DNA of 64,000 nt from Spirochaetae bacterium HGW-Spirochaetae-3. GTDB lineage: Bacteria > Spirochaetota > Spirochaetia > Treponematales > UBA12059. The notes beneath the pieces are model-generated. The model was not told the origin of the DNA, did no database searches, and saw only the letters and a list, made by a program, of their open reading frames with translations. Location of the stretch: the NCBI GenBank assembly GCA_002839315.1, contig PGXV01000003.1:124001-188000 (forward strand), written 5' to 3'. Below are positions 1 to 9,126 of the stretch, piece after piece (position 1 is the first letter of the stretch; each line of letters begins with the position of its first letter). The translations under genes and the position numbers were made by a program.

Positions 1-55
1 CCTTGAACGCGGCCCCGAACCAGGGCGAGTATCGCTTTTCCGCGTTCTTCGTCAC
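1..55 (-). CDS. Start of an unidentified protein (partial)
   Basis: A GTG codon at 55-53 overlaps the TGA stop of the upstream receiver-domain gene in a GTGA arrangement. The frame stays open for 18 codons to the window edge, reading MTKNAEKRYSPWFGAAFK. The overlap is the same translational coupling used throughout the window, so I infer that another gene of the two-component cluster begins here. A sensor kinase would fit the context, but 18 residues cannot show it. Confidence 0.35.
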   Translation of the reverse strand, partial: MTKNAEKRYSPWFGAAFK

Positions 56-432
56 GTTCCTGCATTTTCCGGCTTTTTTCGGAGGATGGCGCGAACCCGC
101 TGCTCCAGTTCGGAGTAGTCGAAGGGCTTGTAGATGACCTCGTACGGAATGTCGAACTCTGGGCGGAGGAAGCCGGACGTGATGATAACGTCCATTTCCG
201 GGCAATATTTCTTAAGGAATTTGATCCAATAGTCGCCGCCGAGGATATCCATGCGGTAATCGGTAAGGATGATATCCACGTTGTAATCGAGTAGTAGCTT
301 GATGGCGCCGACGCCATCGGAGGCGACGAATACATCGTAGCCCTTCTTGCGAAGATAATCCCGTAGCGTGAGGCGAATCGCGTCCTCGTCCTCGACTATC
401 AGGATTATTCCATCGGTTTTTTTAATTTCCAT
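52..432 (-). CDS. Single-domain response regulator (CheY-like receiver)
   Basis: The 126-residue protein is essentially one receiver domain. It has the acidic cluster VEDEDA near residues 13-18, the phospho-acceptor Asp in IILTDYRMD, the conserved Thr/Ser in IITSG and the Lys in KPF. No output domain follows, so it probably relays phosphate or acts by protein-protein contact like CheY or Spo0F. It starts three bases after the stop of the HTH-receiver gene at 436-1044 and is presumably co-transcribed with it. The cognate kinase is not visible in the window. Confidence 0.85.
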   Translation of the reverse strand: MEIKKTDGIILIVEDEDAIRLTLRDYLRKKGYDVFVASDGVGAIKLLLDYNVDIILTDYRMDILGGDYWIKFLKKYCPEMDVIITSGFLRPEFDIPYEVIYKPFDYSELEQRVRAILRKKPENAGT

Positions 433-435
433 TGT

Positions 436-1044
436 TTAGCGAACCTTTCCGGCGAAATCCGCCAATATCGAGCCGAGCAGGTCGAAATCGAGCGGCTTCG
501 GCAGGAACGCGTCGGATCCCGCCTCGAGAGCGCGGTCCTTTATCTCGTCAGTATCCAGTCCCGTGATAGTTATTACGAACGGTTTTCCGAAAGCGGGTTC
601 GTTTTTTATCTTGTGACAGATCTGGTTGCCGTCCAGTCCGGGAAGGTCTATATCCAGGATGACGAATCCGGGCCGCTTATCGGTAAGGAGCGCGCCCGCT
701 TCGAAGCCGTCGAACGCCTGCAGTATCGTAAAGGCCAGAGGACCTTTTTCTATGAATTTTTTGACTATATCGTTAAGCTCGGCATCGTCGTCGATTATTA
801 CGAGGCGAGACCAATCGACGTCGGAATGAGTCGCAGTCACGAGCTCGGCTGGAACGCGCATTTTCCTTTGTTCTAGGAAAGCGACGAGATCCTCCAGGTA
901 GATCCGGTACTGGCCGCCAGGCGTCATGAAGGCCTTGAGATAGCCGTTCCTGATCCAGTTTATAGCGGTTTGGTTTACGACGCCGCAGAGGTTCGCTACT
1001 TCGAGCGCCGAGAAAATTCTAATTTTTCGTGGTGCCTTGGCCAT
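436..1044 (-). CDS. MerR/excisionase-type HTH fused to a receiver domain
   Basis: The 202-residue protein has an N-terminal helix-turn-helix of the MerR/BldC/excisionase type (about residues 10-60; SALEVANLCGV then NWIRNGYLKAFMTPGGQYRIY with its wing). A C-terminal CheY-like receiver covers about 79-200: IDDDAE acidic pocket, phospho-Asp in FVILDIDLPG, Thr in ITITG, Lys in LPKPL. The domain order is reversed from typical response regulators, where the receiver is N-terminal. A good ribosome site (AAGGTGA) lies 4 bases before the ATG. It diverges from rpmH, and repeats in the shared intergenic region at 1099-1148 could be its operator. The function is inferred: a phosphorylation-controlled DNA-binding protein. 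Confidence 0.85.
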   Translation of the reverse strand: MAKAPRKIRIFSALEVANLCGVVNQTAINWIRNGYLKAFMTPGGQYRIYLEDLVAFLEQRKMRVPAELVTATHSDVDWSRLVIIDDDAELNDIVKKFIEKGPLAFTILQAFDGFEAGALLTDKRPGFVILDIDLPGLDGNQICHKIKNEPAFGKPFVITITGLDTDEIKDRALEAGSDAFLPKPLDFDLLGSILADFAGKVR

Positions 1045-1098
1045 CGCTTCACCTTTTCGCTAAAAAATTCGGGCATGCAGGGTATTATTGATTCTACT

Positions 1099-1148
1099 AT
1101 AGCCAGAGTGTAGTTAAAATATCCAGAATGTCAATAAAATATTAGGAA
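1099..1148. repeat. Direct repeats with 20-bp period, candidate operator
   Basis: ATAGCCAGAG (1099-1108) and ATATCCAGAA (1119-1128) are direct copies spaced exactly 20 bp. A weaker third copy, ATATTAGGAA (1139-1148), sits in phase. They lie between the divergent HTH-receiver gene and rpmH, where an autoregulatory site would be expected. Confidence 0.4.
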
Positions 1149-1186
1149 TAGAAGCGGTCCTTCCTATACCTGTACTTTCTGACGCG

Positions 1187-1215
1187 TTGACCAAACGAGG
1201 CATACCGTCTATAAT
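1187..1215 (+). promoter_or_regulatory. Sigma-70-type promoter for the rpmH operon
   Basis: TTGACC (1187-1192) and TATAAT (1210-1215) are separated by 17 bp, close to the sigma-70 consensus. Transcription would start near 1222, giving a leader of about 70 nt before rpmH. Confidence 0.8.
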
Positions 1216-1292
1216 CCGGCGGCTATGGTAATGAGAAACGCTCTCGGACGGTGTTTACCGTTCGTGGGGATATATTCCGAGGAGACATCGTC

Positions 1293-1448
1293 ATGAAGCG
1301 AACGTATCAGCCCAGCAGGACCCGCCGCGTCAGGAAATTCGGATTCAGGGCTCGCATGAAGACCAATGGCGGCAAGGCCATCCTGAAGAGGCGCCGCGCC
1401 AAGGGCCGCATCAAGCTCAGCACTTCCGACGAGAAGAAGAAGTACTGA
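1293..1448 (+). CDS. rpmH: 50S ribosomal protein L34
   Basis: The 51-residue, very basic protein begins MKRTYQPS and has the family pattern through GFRARM and the RRRAKGR stretch. L34 sits in the large ribosomal subunit. An upstream in-frame ATG at 1251 was not used because the family starts at MKRT and AGGAGA lies 7 bases before 1293. It is followed five bases later by rnpA, the arrangement conserved across bacteria. It ends in a short charged tail (SDEKKKY), a little longer than in many L34 proteins. Confidence 0.97.
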   Translation: MKRTYQPSRTRRVRKFGFRARMKTNGGKAILKRRRAKGRIKLSTSDEKKKY

Positions 1449-1453
1449 TCACC

Positions 1454-1819
1454 GTGTCCGACGACGAACGGGTCGCTCGAGGTTTCCGCTTCAGGAAGTC
1501 AGAGCGTATCCGTACGCGGCGCGACATTTCGAGGGTATTCGACGAGGGGGTGCGGTGGTCCGGCAAGGGGCTGCGCCTCAACGTCAGGCCAAACGGCGGC
1601 GCGGAAACCCGCGCCGTTTTCGTTACGGTGCGCAAGTACGGTAACGCCGTCGCGAGGAATCGCGCTCGAAGGGTCCTGTCCGAATGCTGGCGCCTCGCGA
1701 AACCCGGGATCGTTCCCGGTATGGACGTCGTCGTCGTCATTTTCCCGGGAGAAGACCGCTTCGATCTTCGCGCCGGACAGCTCGACGCGGTTCTGCGTAG
1801 ATCGTCCCTGGCGGTCTAG
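1454..1819 (+). CDS. rnpA: Ribonuclease P protein component
   Basis: The 121-residue basic protein binds the RNase P RNA and helps remove tRNA 5' leaders. The hallmark RNR helix is present as [10 protein letters not shown] (about residues 64-73), and the N-terminal segment [17 protein letters not shown] matches the family. It starts with GTG at 1454, five bases after the rpmH stop, and ends four bases before yidD. Length and order are normal for the rpmH-rnpA-yidD-yidC operon. Confidence 0.95.
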   Translation: MSDDERVARGFRFRKSERIRTRRDISRVFDEGVRWSGKGLRLNVRPNGGAETRAVFVTVRKYGNAVARNRARRVLSECWRLAKPGIVPGMDVVVVIFPGEDRFDLRAGQLDAVLRRSSLAV

Positions 1820-1823
1820 GCCG

Positions 1824-2045
1824 ATGAACCGCGTCTTTTCGTTTATCCTTAACGCGATCATCCGATTCTATCGCGTAGCTCTGTCCCCGTTGAAGCCGCG
1901 GTCATGCAGGTATTATCCGACTTGTTCGGCCTATGCCCTCGACGCGATAGGCCGATACGGGGCCGGCCGCGGCTCTCTGATGGCGTTGAAAAGAATTTTG
2001 CGTTGCAATCCATTACATCCGGGAGGTTTCGATCCGGTCCTATGA
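1824..2045 (+). CDS. yidD: Membrane protein insertion efficiency factor YidD
   Basis: The 73-residue protein has the YidD core with its three conserved cysteines: [10 protein letters not shown], then [15 protein letters not shown], then [13 protein letters not shown]. The family assists YidC-dependent membrane insertion at the inner face of the cytoplasmic membrane. The stop codon overlaps the yidC start (ATGA at 2042-2045), so the two are translationally coupled. Confidence 0.95.
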   Translation: MNRVFSFILNAIIRFYRVALSPLKPRSCRYYPTCSAYALDAIGRYGAGRGSLMALKRILRCNPLHPGGFDPVL

Positions 2046-3886
2046 GCATCAACGAAGACGATAACAATAAGGCGTTCGACGCCAAGACGATGATTGCCAT
2101 CGTATTGATGGTGGTCGTCATAACGGTCGGTATGGCCGTACAGAACCACTTCTTCCCCAAGCAGCCACTGCCGGTAGCGCCCCAGGCGACGACGGCTCCG
2201 GCCGCTCAGGCGCCCATCCAGGCGGAAGCCCCGAGCCTGGCGCCGGCCGCCGGCGCGACCGTGGCCGTCGTCGAGACGCCCGACGCCCCCGACAGGGAGA
2301 CGACGCACGCGCTGTCCACGGACTTCTTCGACGCGCTGTTCTCCAACAAGGGCGGAGAGATCGTCTCCCTGAAGCTCAAGCAGCATAAGGAAGACGGGGT
2401 CCCGGTCGAGCTGCTCCTGCCGAGGAACGGCAAGACGGACGGATTCTCCATAGCGCTCGGCGGGGCCGAAGCCCTGCCGATCGAAGCGCTGATGACCGCG
2501 TCCCGCCCGGGTCCCGGACTAATAGAGTTCTCCCGTACGTTCTTCGCCGCCGACGCTTCGGGCGAGCTTGTACCGTTCACGCTCAAGAAGCGCTATGAGT
2601 TCCACGACGGCGACTACATGATAAAGCTGTCGGTGACCATAGAGGGCTCGAACGGAACGGTACCGCGTATAGGCGACGGCGAATTCGCGTACTCGCTCAA
2701 GATAGGCCCCCAGATCGGGCCGACCTACGAGCAGCTCCCCAAGAACGCCGATTGGCGCAAGATCGTTACCTACGAGAACGCCAAGCGCAAGGTGATGAAG
2801 GGCGGCACGCAGGTCTCGCCGTCCAGCAAGGCGTCTTGGTCCGCTATCGCCGGGAAGTACTTCGCGATCATCGTCCTGCCCGACGCGACGCCGTATACCG
2901 CGACCTATACGAACATCTCGGCCGACGGGAAGCCCGTGACGACGTCCATGGCGTTCAGTAGGCCCGCCCTAGGCGCGAGCGTCCAGACCGACGTCTTCCA
3001 TATCTACGCCGGCCCCAAGAGCTCCCGCGAGCTGGCGCGGTACGACGACCCGACAGCCAACGCCTACAAGCGGTCGAGCGACGACCTCGAGGGCGTGATG
3101 GAAGGCGGCAACATCCTCGGATGGCTGGAGACCGCCCTCAAGTGGAGCCTGAACCTGTTCTACGGCATGGTCGGGAACTACGGAATCGCGATCATCCTCG
3201 TGACGATCCTGGTCCGACTTATCATGTTCCCCCTGACGTTCAAGGGTAGCCAGTCGACGGCCAGGATGCAGGAGCTACAGCCAAGGATCCAGGAGCTACA
3301 GGCAAAGTACAAGAGCAACCCGCAGAAGCTCAATCAGGAGATGGCGGAATTCTATAAGAAGGAAGGCTACAATCCGATGTCCGGATGCCTTCCCATGCTC
3401 ATTCAGTTCCCGATCTTCATAGCGATGTACGCCCTGTTCAATAACCATTTCGACCTCAGGGGCGCATCGTTCATAGCCGGCTGGATCAACGACCTGTCGC
3501 TACCCGAAGCCGTCTACACGTTCCCGACGATCAACCTCATCGTCTGGCGCGTATCGGCCATACGCATACTGCCGATCATCTACGTCCTAAGCCAGCTTAT
3601 GTACGGTCGGCTCATGCAGCAGCAGCCGACTACGGGACAGAACGCCGGGCAGATGAAATTCATGATGTACGGCATGCCGGTCATGTTCTTCTTCATCCTG
3701 TACGACGTACCGTCCGGACTGCTCGTATACTGGATATCCTCCAATATCCTGACCGCCATGCAGCAGCTGGTTATCAACAAGGTTATCCACAAGAAACGCC
3801 TGGCAGCGGCGGCGGCCGCTCCTGCTCCCCAACTCAAGCTCGTCCCCAAGAAGGGCGGAAGCGGAAGCAAGAAAGGGCGCAAATAA
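2042..3886 (+). CDS. yidC: Membrane protein insertase YidC (canonical)
   Basis: The 614-residue inner-membrane insertase starts at the ATG overlapping the yidD stop; upstream in-frame starts lie inside yidD. It has an N-terminal membrane anchor (about residues 14-32), a large periplasmic domain (about 60-350) and the five-helix insertase core from about residue 370. The groove arginine is present in [14 protein letters not shown]. The cytoplasmic coiled segment and [11 protein letters not shown] follow, and the tail is basic ([10 protein letters not shown]). This is the normal copy; a YidC-like domain recurs in the fusion protein at 14251-17184, where the arginine is missing. Confidence 0.97.
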   Translation: MSINEDDNNKAFDAKTMIAIVLMVVVITVGMAVQNHFFPKQPLPVAPQATTAPAAQAPIQAEAPSLAPAAGATVAVVETPDAPDRETTHALSTDFFDALFSNKGGEIVSLKLKQHKEDGVPVELLLPRNGKTDGFSIALGGAEALPIEALMTASRPGPGLIEFSRTFFAADASGELVPFTLKKRYEFHDGDYMIKLSVTIEGSNGTVPRIGDGEFAYSLKIGPQIGPTYEQLPKNADWRKIVTYENAKRKVMKGGTQVSPSSKASWSAIAGKYFAIIVLPDATPYTATYTNISADGKPVTTSMAFSRPALGASVQTDVFHIYAGPKSSRELARYDDPTANAYKRSSDDLEGVMEGGNILGWLETALKWSLNLFYGMVGNYGIAIILVTILVRLIMFPLTFKGSQSTARMQELQPRIQELQAKYKSNPQKLNQEMAEFYKKEGYNPMSGCLPMLIQFPIFIAMYALFNNHFDLRGASFIAGWINDLSLPEAVYTFPTINLIVWRVSAIRILPIIYVLSQLMYGRLMQQQPTTGQNAGQMKFMMYGMPVMFFFILYDVPSGLLVYWISSNILTAMQQLVINKVIHKKRLAAAAAAPAPQLKLVPKKGGSGSKKGRK

Positions 3887-3918
3887 ACCGAGAAAACCTC
3901 TCTTTATAGGAGTCCTAT

Positions 3919-4641
3919 ATGGAATACGAGTTCGAAGGCCGTACCGAGGAAGAGGCCATCGAGATCGCCGCCCGAGAATTGGGCATCGCCCGCGATGAGT
4001 TCGACGTGGAAATCATGGAGTCGCAGCGCGGCGGCTTCCTCAAGAAGGGCAAGACGCGGATCAGGATTCAGGTACGGAGCTCGGCGCCCGTAGCCCCCGC
4101 GCCCCGCAGGCGTTCCGAGAATCGCGCCGAAGGCGTCGTAACGGAACGCAAGCGGACCTTGCCGACAGGCGACGCGGCGGAAGGCGAATTCGAGGAGAAG
4201 CTTCTCGAATTCGTCAGGTCGACCGTGGAGAAGATGGGCTATTCGTGCAAGGCCAGCGTCCTGTTCCGCGAGGAATTGAAGCTGGGCATCAGGTTGGAGA
4301 GCGAGAGCGCGGCCATCCTGATAGGAAAGAAGGGCAAGAACCTGGACGCGCTCCAGCTCTTGGCCAACGTATACGCCGGCAGGCTGGGTCGGGAGGACCT
4401 TAGGATAATCCTGGATTCCGAGAATTACCGGATTCGGCGCGAGGAAGCCATCGTGAAGATGGCGTACGAAGTGGCCGAGCGCGTCCGTAGTACGCGTAAT
4501 TCCGTGCTGCTGGAGCCGATGAACCCGTTCGAGCGCCGTATCGTTCATACGACGCTCAACGATATCGTCGATATCGAGACGAAGAGCGAGGGAGACGGCC
4601 TGTACAAGCAGGTGCGCGTCACGTTCCGAGGGCGTCGGTAG
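3919..4641 (+). CDS. khpB: RNA-binding protein KhpB (Jag)
   Basis: The 240-residue protein has a Jag-N domain (residues 1-52, with the GFLKKGKTRIRI motif), a linker, a KH domain with the GKKGKNLDALQ loop (about residues 135-146) and an R3H domain whose motif is the RRIVH near residues 205-210. Such proteins bind RNA and influence cell wall and division functions in Gram-positive bacteria. It follows yidC by 32 bases with AGGAG upstream of the ATG and is the last gene of the operon, directly before a terminator. Confidence 0.93.
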   Translation: MEYEFEGRTEEEAIEIAARELGIARDEFDVEIMESQRGGFLKKGKTRIRIQVRSSAPVAPAPRRRSENRAEGVVTERKRTLPTGDAAEGEFEEKLLEFVRSTVEKMGYSCKASVLFREELKLGIRLESESAAILIGKKGKNLDALQLLANVYAGRLGREDLRIILDSENYRIRREEAIVKMAYEVAERVRSTRNSVLLEPMNPFERRIVHTTLNDIVDIETKSEGDGLYKQVRVTFRGRR

Positions 4642-4660
4642 TAGTTAGCGTACTAAAGAA

Positions 4661-4685
4661 CCGTCCCGTATGGGGCGGTTTTTTT
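4661..4685 (+). terminator. Rho-independent terminator after khpB
   Basis: CCGTCCC (4661-4667) pairs with GGGGCGG (4672-4678; one G-U pair), followed by seven T residues. It ends the rpmH-khpB operon. Confidence 0.85.
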
Positions 4686-4976
4686 AACGGCGGAGCGGTA
4701 GGCAGGAGGCAGAGGGATCGATTCCGGTCATGGATCCGATACGGATATTGCATTTCCGCGATCGCCGTGATACCATTGTTCGAAGAATGAACAAGACGCG
4801 ACGCTTCATCAGGGCGTCGTTCTTACAGACTTTCCTGGTCGATAGGGAGCGCGTTACGGCCGCCCCGGGAAGCCGGGAGACGACAGCGTGCCGATAATAA
4901 TTCGTCTGTCCGGGCGAATTGAATTCCCGTGCGCCAGTACTAATCCTCCCGGCGAGCATTTGGAACACTACCCATC
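4686..4976. other. Non-coding region with an inverted repeat
   Basis: I see no convincing gene in these 290 bases. A minus-strand open frame here has no recognisable features. An inverted repeat, TTGTTC (4776-4781) and GAACAA (4789-4794) around a 7-base spacer, could bind a dimeric regulator such as the MarR-like protein encoded next. A weak promoter candidate is TTGAAT (4919-4924) with TAATCC 16 bases further on. Confidence 0.35.
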
Positions 4977-5588
4977 ATGAATAACCCTAGCCTCGACCGA
5001 CAGGCGTCGTCGTCCGACGACTCCGAGCTGGTCATCCTTGAAAACATCTATTCGTCACAGAAGAGATCCAGGAGCGTTACCCAACGCGACCTGGCGGAGG
5101 CGGCGGGCCTGTCCCTGGGCATGACGAACGCGCTCCTGAAGCGCTTCTCCGACAAGGGCTGGGTGCTGCTCAAGCGACTGAACGCGCGAAATATCCAATA
5201 CGCGCTGACGCCCGACGGCGTCAACGAGATAGCCCACAGGACCTACCGATACTTCAGGCGCACGGCGAAGTCGGCGGGGCTGTACCGGGACATGATCGAG
5301 GCGTTCGTGATGGAGAAGAAGCGGGCGGGAGCCTCCAGGCTCGTGCTGGCCGGAGTCTCCGACCTAGACTTCCTTATCGAATACGCCTGCGAGCGGCACG
5401 GCCTCCTCTTCGTGAAGACGGCCGATCCCGCCAAGGCGGTCCGGTTGGGGGGCTCGGCGGGAACGGTCATCGTATACGCCGAGGGGGAGACGATACCGGA
5501 ACCCGACGAGCCGCGCGGCGAATTCCCCGATGAGTGCCTTTCCCGCGTCCTCGTGGGCGTAGGCCCGCACGGAACGGAAAACCGATGA
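4977..5588 (+). CDS. MarR-like winged-helix regulator at the head of the glycan locus
   Basis: This is a 203-residue protein. The first half is a winged helix: RSVTQRDLAEAAGLSLGMTNALLKRF recognition region at about residues 22-50, then LKRLNARNIQYALTPDG as the wing. This resembles the MarR-type regulators that often precede exopolysaccharide operons. The C-terminal half (about 100-200) is a small alpha/beta domain of unknown role, with a Rossmann-like strand RLVLAGVSDLDFLI. The manC start lies 13 bases downstream, so it is probably co-transcribed with the polysaccharide genes and controls them. No strong ribosome site is visible before the ATG. Confidence 0.7.
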   Translation: MNNPSLDRQASSSDDSELVILENIYSSQKRSRSVTQRDLAEAAGLSLGMTNALLKRFSDKGWVLLKRLNARNIQYALTPDGVNEIAHRTYRYFRRTAKSAGLYRDMIEAFVMEKKRAGASRLVLAGVSDLDFLIEYACERHGLLFVKTADPAKAVRLGGSAGTVIVYAEGETIPEPDEPRGEFPDECLSRVLVGVGPHGTENR

Positions 5589-5601
5589 CGAGAGGACGCC
5601 G

Positions 5602-6642
5602 ATGACGACCATAATCCTGTGCGGCGGTTCCGGTACGAGGCTCTGGCCCCTGTCCCGCGCCGCTAGACCAAAGCAGTTCGCGAACATCGTACCGGGCGGA
5701 TCCCTGTTCGAGGCCGCCGTCAGGCGCAACCTGGAGCTGGGCTCCGGCTTCGTCGTAGCGGCCAACGAGGGACAGAGCTCGCTGGCGGCGGCCCAGCTGG
5801 ACGGGCTCGGCGTTACCGGCTACGGCTCGATGATAGAGCCCGTCGGCCGCAATACCGCGCCGGCGATAGCGCTGGCCTGCATGATGCTGCCTCCCGACGA
5901 AGTGGTATTCGTGGCGCCGAGCGATCATCTGATACGCGGCTTGCCCGAGTACCGAGCCGCGATAGCCCGGGGGACAGAGCTTGCCCGGACCGGCCGCCTG
6001 GTTACCTTCGGCATCGCGCCTACCTACGCCGAGACCGGCTACGGCTATATCGAATCCGACGGCGAGACGGTACGGTCGTTCAAGGAGAAGCCCGACGCGG
6101 CGACCGCGGAGCGATACCTGGCCTCGGGCAAGTATTCGTGGAATTCCGGTATGTTCTGCTTCATGGCGGGCGCGTTCCTGTCCGAGCTGAAGGCGCATTC
6201 CCCCGACGTGCACGCGGCGTGCCTCGCCGCCTACGAGCGTGCCCCGAGCAAGGCTCCGCTCCGTCCGGCGAAGGCCGACATGGAGGCCGTCCCGTCGATA
6301 AGCGTGGACTTCGCCGTTATGGAGAAGAGCGGCCGCGTATCGTGCGTGCTCTGTCCCCCGGCGATGGGCTGGAGCGACCTGGGCAGTTACGACGCGATGT
6401 ACGACGAATTATCAAGCTCTGTCCCCGGTGAGTCCGCATCGATAGGATCGCCGGAACCGGTATCGATAGGCTCGAGCGGCAACCTCGTTATTTCCTCGGG
6501 GAAGCGTATCGTGCTGGTCGACGTAGAGGACCTGGTCGTCGTGGATACGCCGGACGCGCTGCTCGTCGCAAGGCGCGGCTCAACGCAACGGGTGAAGGAC
6601 GCCGTGGACGCGCTGAAGGCCGCGGATCCGGGGCTGCTGTAG
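5602..6642 (+). CDS. manC: Mannose-1-phosphate guanylyltransferase
   Basis: The 346-residue cytoplasmic enzyme makes GDP-mannose from mannose-1-phosphate and GTP. The nucleotide-binding loop GGSGTRLWPLSR and the PKQF motif are at the N-terminus, EPVGRNTAPAIALA follows near residue 95, and EKPD near 160. It lacks the C-terminal phosphomannose isomerase domain of longer bifunctional ManC proteins. GDP-mannose would serve as a glycosyl donor for the glycosyltransferases of the locus. The assignment to the sugar is by family; related enzymes use other hexose-1-phosphates. Confidence 0.88.
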   Translation: MTTIILCGGSGTRLWPLSRAARPKQFANIVPGGSLFEAAVRRNLELGSGFVVAANEGQSSLAAAQLDGLGVTGYGSMIEPVGRNTAPAIALACMMLPPDEVVFVAPSDHLIRGLPEYRAAIARGTELARTGRLVTFGIAPTYAETGYGYIESDGETVRSFKEKPDAATAERYLASGKYSWNSGMFCFMAGAFLSELKAHSPDVHAACLAAYERAPSKAPLRPAKADMEAVPSISVDFAVMEKSGRVSCVLCPPAMGWSDLGSYDAMYDELSSSVPGESASIGSPEPVSIGSSGNLVISSGKRIVLVDVEDLVVVDTPDALLVARRGSTQRVKDAVDALKAADPGLL

Positions 6643-6768
6643 GGAGTAGCCTCGTACAAGCAGGCAAGGCTACATAGCTATGATAGTCTTTTCTCTGACG
6701 ACTAGACTCGGCGCATGGCGGGATTGTTCATCTAGGTTGCTTAAGTGCGTTCAAAAAGGAGAAACATC

Positions 6769-7659
6769 ATGAAAGGCATTATCCTTGCCGGTGGCGCGGG
6801 AACGCGCCTGTTCCCGGTGACCCAAGTCGTCTGCAAACAGCTGTTACCGGTATACGACAAGCCGATGATCTATTATCCGCTGTCGACGCTTATGCTCGCC
6901 GGAATAAAGGACATCCTGATCGTATCGACGCCGCAGGACCTGCCGCGTTTCGAGGCCCTGCTCGGCGACGGTAAGAGGTTAGGCATCCGGTTATCGTACA
7001 AGGTGCAGGAGGTGCCTAACGGCCTTGCGCAGGCCTTCGTGCTGGGTAAGGATTTTATCGGCAAGGATTCGGTCTGCCTGGTCCTAGGCGACAATATCTT
7101 CTACGGCCATGGGTTCTCTAAGACACTGCAGGCCAGCGCGAAGCTTGCAAGCGGCGCGAGGGTGTTCGGGTATTACGTTAACGATCCCGAGCGCTACGGC
7201 GTGGCTGAGTTCGACCTCGAGCACCGCGTCCTGTCCATCGAGGAAAAGCCGAAGGCGCCGAAATCAAACTATGCCGTCGTGGGGCTGTATTTCTACGACA
7301 ACGAGGTGATACGCATTGCGGAGGAACTGAAGCCCTCGCCGCGAGGTGAATACGAGATCACCGACGTCAACAAGGAGTACCTGCGGCGCGGGCGTCTGAC
7401 CGTGGAGCTCTTAGGCCGCGGATTCGCCTGGCTGGACACGGGGACGCACGCGTCGCTCGCCGACGCAGGTAATTTCGTCAAGACCGTCGAGGACAGGCAG
7501 GGACTGAAGATTGCGTGCCTGGAAGAGATATCGTACCGGATGGGATATATCGACCTAGCCGGCCTGGACGCACTTGCCGAATCCCTTAAAAAATCGACCT
7601 ATGGTGAATACCTGGTCAAGATTGTAGCTGAAGAGAAGGCGGTTTCAGACCGGATCTGA
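6769..7659 (+). CDS. rfbA: Glucose-1-phosphate thymidylyltransferase
   Basis: The 296-residue enzyme catalyses the first step of dTDP-L-rhamnose synthesis. It begins [18 protein letters not shown], with the signature [44 protein letters not shown] and LDTGTHASL. The ATG at 6769 is preceded by AAAGGAG at 6756-6762, better than an in-frame codon 24 bases upstream. The 126-base gap from manC may hold a separate promoter. It is the first gene of rfbACDB. Confidence 0.96.
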   Translation: MKGIILAGGAGTRLFPVTQVVCKQLLPVYDKPMIYYPLSTLMLAGIKDILIVSTPQDLPRFEALLGDGKRLGIRLSYKVQEVPNGLAQAFVLGKDFIGKDSVCLVLGDNIFYGHGFSKTLQASAKLASGARVFGYYVNDPERYGVAEFDLEHRVLSIEEKPKAPKSNYAVVGLYFYDNEVIRIAEELKPSPRGEYEITDVNKEYLRRGRLTVELLGRGFAWLDTGTHASLADAGNFVKTVEDRQGLKIACLEEISYRMGYIDLAGLDALAESLKKSTYGEYLVKIVAEEKAVSDRI

Positions 7660-7684
7660 ACACAAGCAGAAAAGGACTTATTAT

Positions 7685-8236
7685 ATGCCTTTCATTTTCG
7701 AGAAAACCTTCATAGACGGACTCCTGATAATCACTCCGCGGCTTTTCACGGACGAGCGCGGTTTTTTCCTTGAAAGCTATAAATCGAGCGAGTTCGCCGC
7801 CGCGGGCATACGCGAGGCCTTCGTACAGGACAACCATTCCCGTAGCATCCGCGGCGTGCTGCGCGGGCTCCATTTCCAGAAGGCGCCGTATGCCCAAGCC
7901 AAGCTCGTACGAGTGACACGCGGCCTGGTATGGGACGTGGCGGTCGACTTGCGGCACGGCTCTCCGACCTTCGGCAGGTGGCTGGGCGTAGAACTCGGGG
8001 AAGAAAACCGCAAGATGTTGTTCCTCCCCCGGGGCTTCGCCCACGGCTTCGTCGCGCTGTCGGAAGGCGCTGAGCTCATATACAAGTGCAGTGCCGAATA
8101 CGACAAGGATAGCGACGGCGGCGTGCGCTGGGACGATCCCGACCTAGGTATCGAGTGGCCCCTTTCAGCGGTTAAGCTTTCCGAAAAGGACGCGGCCTTG
8201 CCTTTTCTCAGAGATATCGCCGGGGAGCTTTCATGA
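7685..8236 (+). CDS. rfbC: dTDP-4-dehydrorhamnose 3,5-epimerase
   Basis: The 183-residue cupin-fold enzyme epimerises C3 and C5 of dTDP-4-keto-6-deoxyglucose. Family motifs are DERGFFLESY, QDNHSRSIRGVLRGLHFQ (catalytic His region), DVAVDLR and LPRGFAHGFVALSE. Its length is typical. AGAAAAGGA precedes the ATG, and the last codons overlap the rfbD start (ATGA). Confidence 0.96.
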   Translation: MPFIFEKTFIDGLLIITPRLFTDERGFFLESYKSSEFAAAGIREAFVQDNHSRSIRGVLRGLHFQKAPYAQAKLVRVTRGLVWDVAVDLRHGSPTFGRWLGVELGEENRKMLFLPRGFAHGFVALSEGAELIYKCSAEYDKDSDGGVRWDDPDLGIEWPLSAVKLSEKDAALPFLRDIAGELS

Positions 8237-9126
8237 TCTGGCTGATCGGGTACAAGGGTATGCTCGGCGCCGAGCTGTCGGAGGTCTTGACCGCGGCCGG
8301 TCTCGAGTGGTCAGGTAGCGACCGTGAGGTGGATATTCGCGACCTTGATGCCTTGCGCTCTTGGTTGGTCGCGCCCGGAGGCGGGAACGGACGGAAGCTG
8401 GACTGGATAGTCAACTGTTCGGCGTACACCGCCGTCGACCGAGCCGAGGACGAGGAAGCCTTGGCCCGTAGCATAAACGCGACAGGCGCAGGCAACATTG
8501 CCATGGTGGCCAACGAGTCGGGCGCAAGGCTCATCCACCTGTCCACGGACTACGTGTTCCGCGGAGATGGAACGCGGCCGTACGTGGAGACGGACCCGGT
8601 CGACCCTGCCGGAGCATATGGCCGAACCAAGGCCGAGGGCGAGAATCTGGTATCGAACTACTGCTCGCGGAGTCTTATCCTCCGGACGGCTTGGCTCTAC
8701 GGCCGACACGGGCCCAATTTCGTCAGGACGATGCTTAAGCTAATGAGGGAAAGGGAGTCAATATCGGTCGTCGCCGACCAGTACGGCTCGCCAACCTGGG
8801 CCTTCGACCTAGCTCAGACGATCCTGACCATTATCAAGGCTGAACAGATCGAATACGGCATCTATCACTACACCGACGCCGGGCAGACCTCGTGGTTTGG
8901 GTTTGCCGTAGCGATACAGGCATTGGGAAGAGAACTCGGGCTCCTGTACCGCGAGTGCGAAGTAAAGGCGATCTCCAGCGAACAGTATCCCGCTAGGGTG
9001 AAGCGACCGCTATGGTCGGTGCTGTCCAAGGACAAGATCGACGCGGCGTTCGGCATCAAGCCTCCCGAGTGGAAAGAAAGCCTTCGAAAATATCTTGAAT
9101 CTGAAAACGGGATGGTGCAATCATGA
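8233..9126 (+). CDS. rfbD: dTDP-4-dehydrorhamnose reductase
   Basis: The 297-residue SDR-family enzyme catalyses the last step to dTDP-L-rhamnose. The N-terminal nucleotide-binding segment is WLIGYKGMLGAEL; HLSTDYVFRGDG and YGRTKAEGE (YxxxK catalytic pair) follow. The ATG overlaps the rfbC stop, and its own stop overlaps the rfbB start, so the cluster is translationally coupled. Confidence 0.95.
   Translation: MIWLIGYKGMLGAELSEVLTAAGLEWSGSDREVDIRDLDALRSWLVAPGGGNGRKLDWIVNCSAYTAVDRAEDEEALARSINATGAGNIAMVANESGARLIHLSTDYVFRGDGTRPYVETDPVDPAGAYGRTKAEGENLVSNYCSRSLILRTAWLYGRHGPNFVRTMLKLMRERESISVVADQYGSPTWAFDLAQTILTIIKAEQIEYGIYHYTDAGQTSWFGFAVAIQALGRELGLLYRECEVKAISSEQYPARVKRPLWSVLSKDKIDAAFGIKPPEWKESLRKYLESENGMVQS

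Noticed and set aside
1045-1250. Possible replication origin next to rpmH
   Set aside because: rpmH neighbours oriC in some bacteria, but I see no DnaA-box cluster and dnaA is not nearby; only a promoter and short repeats are visible.
4684-4968. A 94-codon minus-strand frame after the khpB terminator
   Set aside because: It starts close to the next gene's start, has no ribosome site and resembles no family; treated as intergenic.
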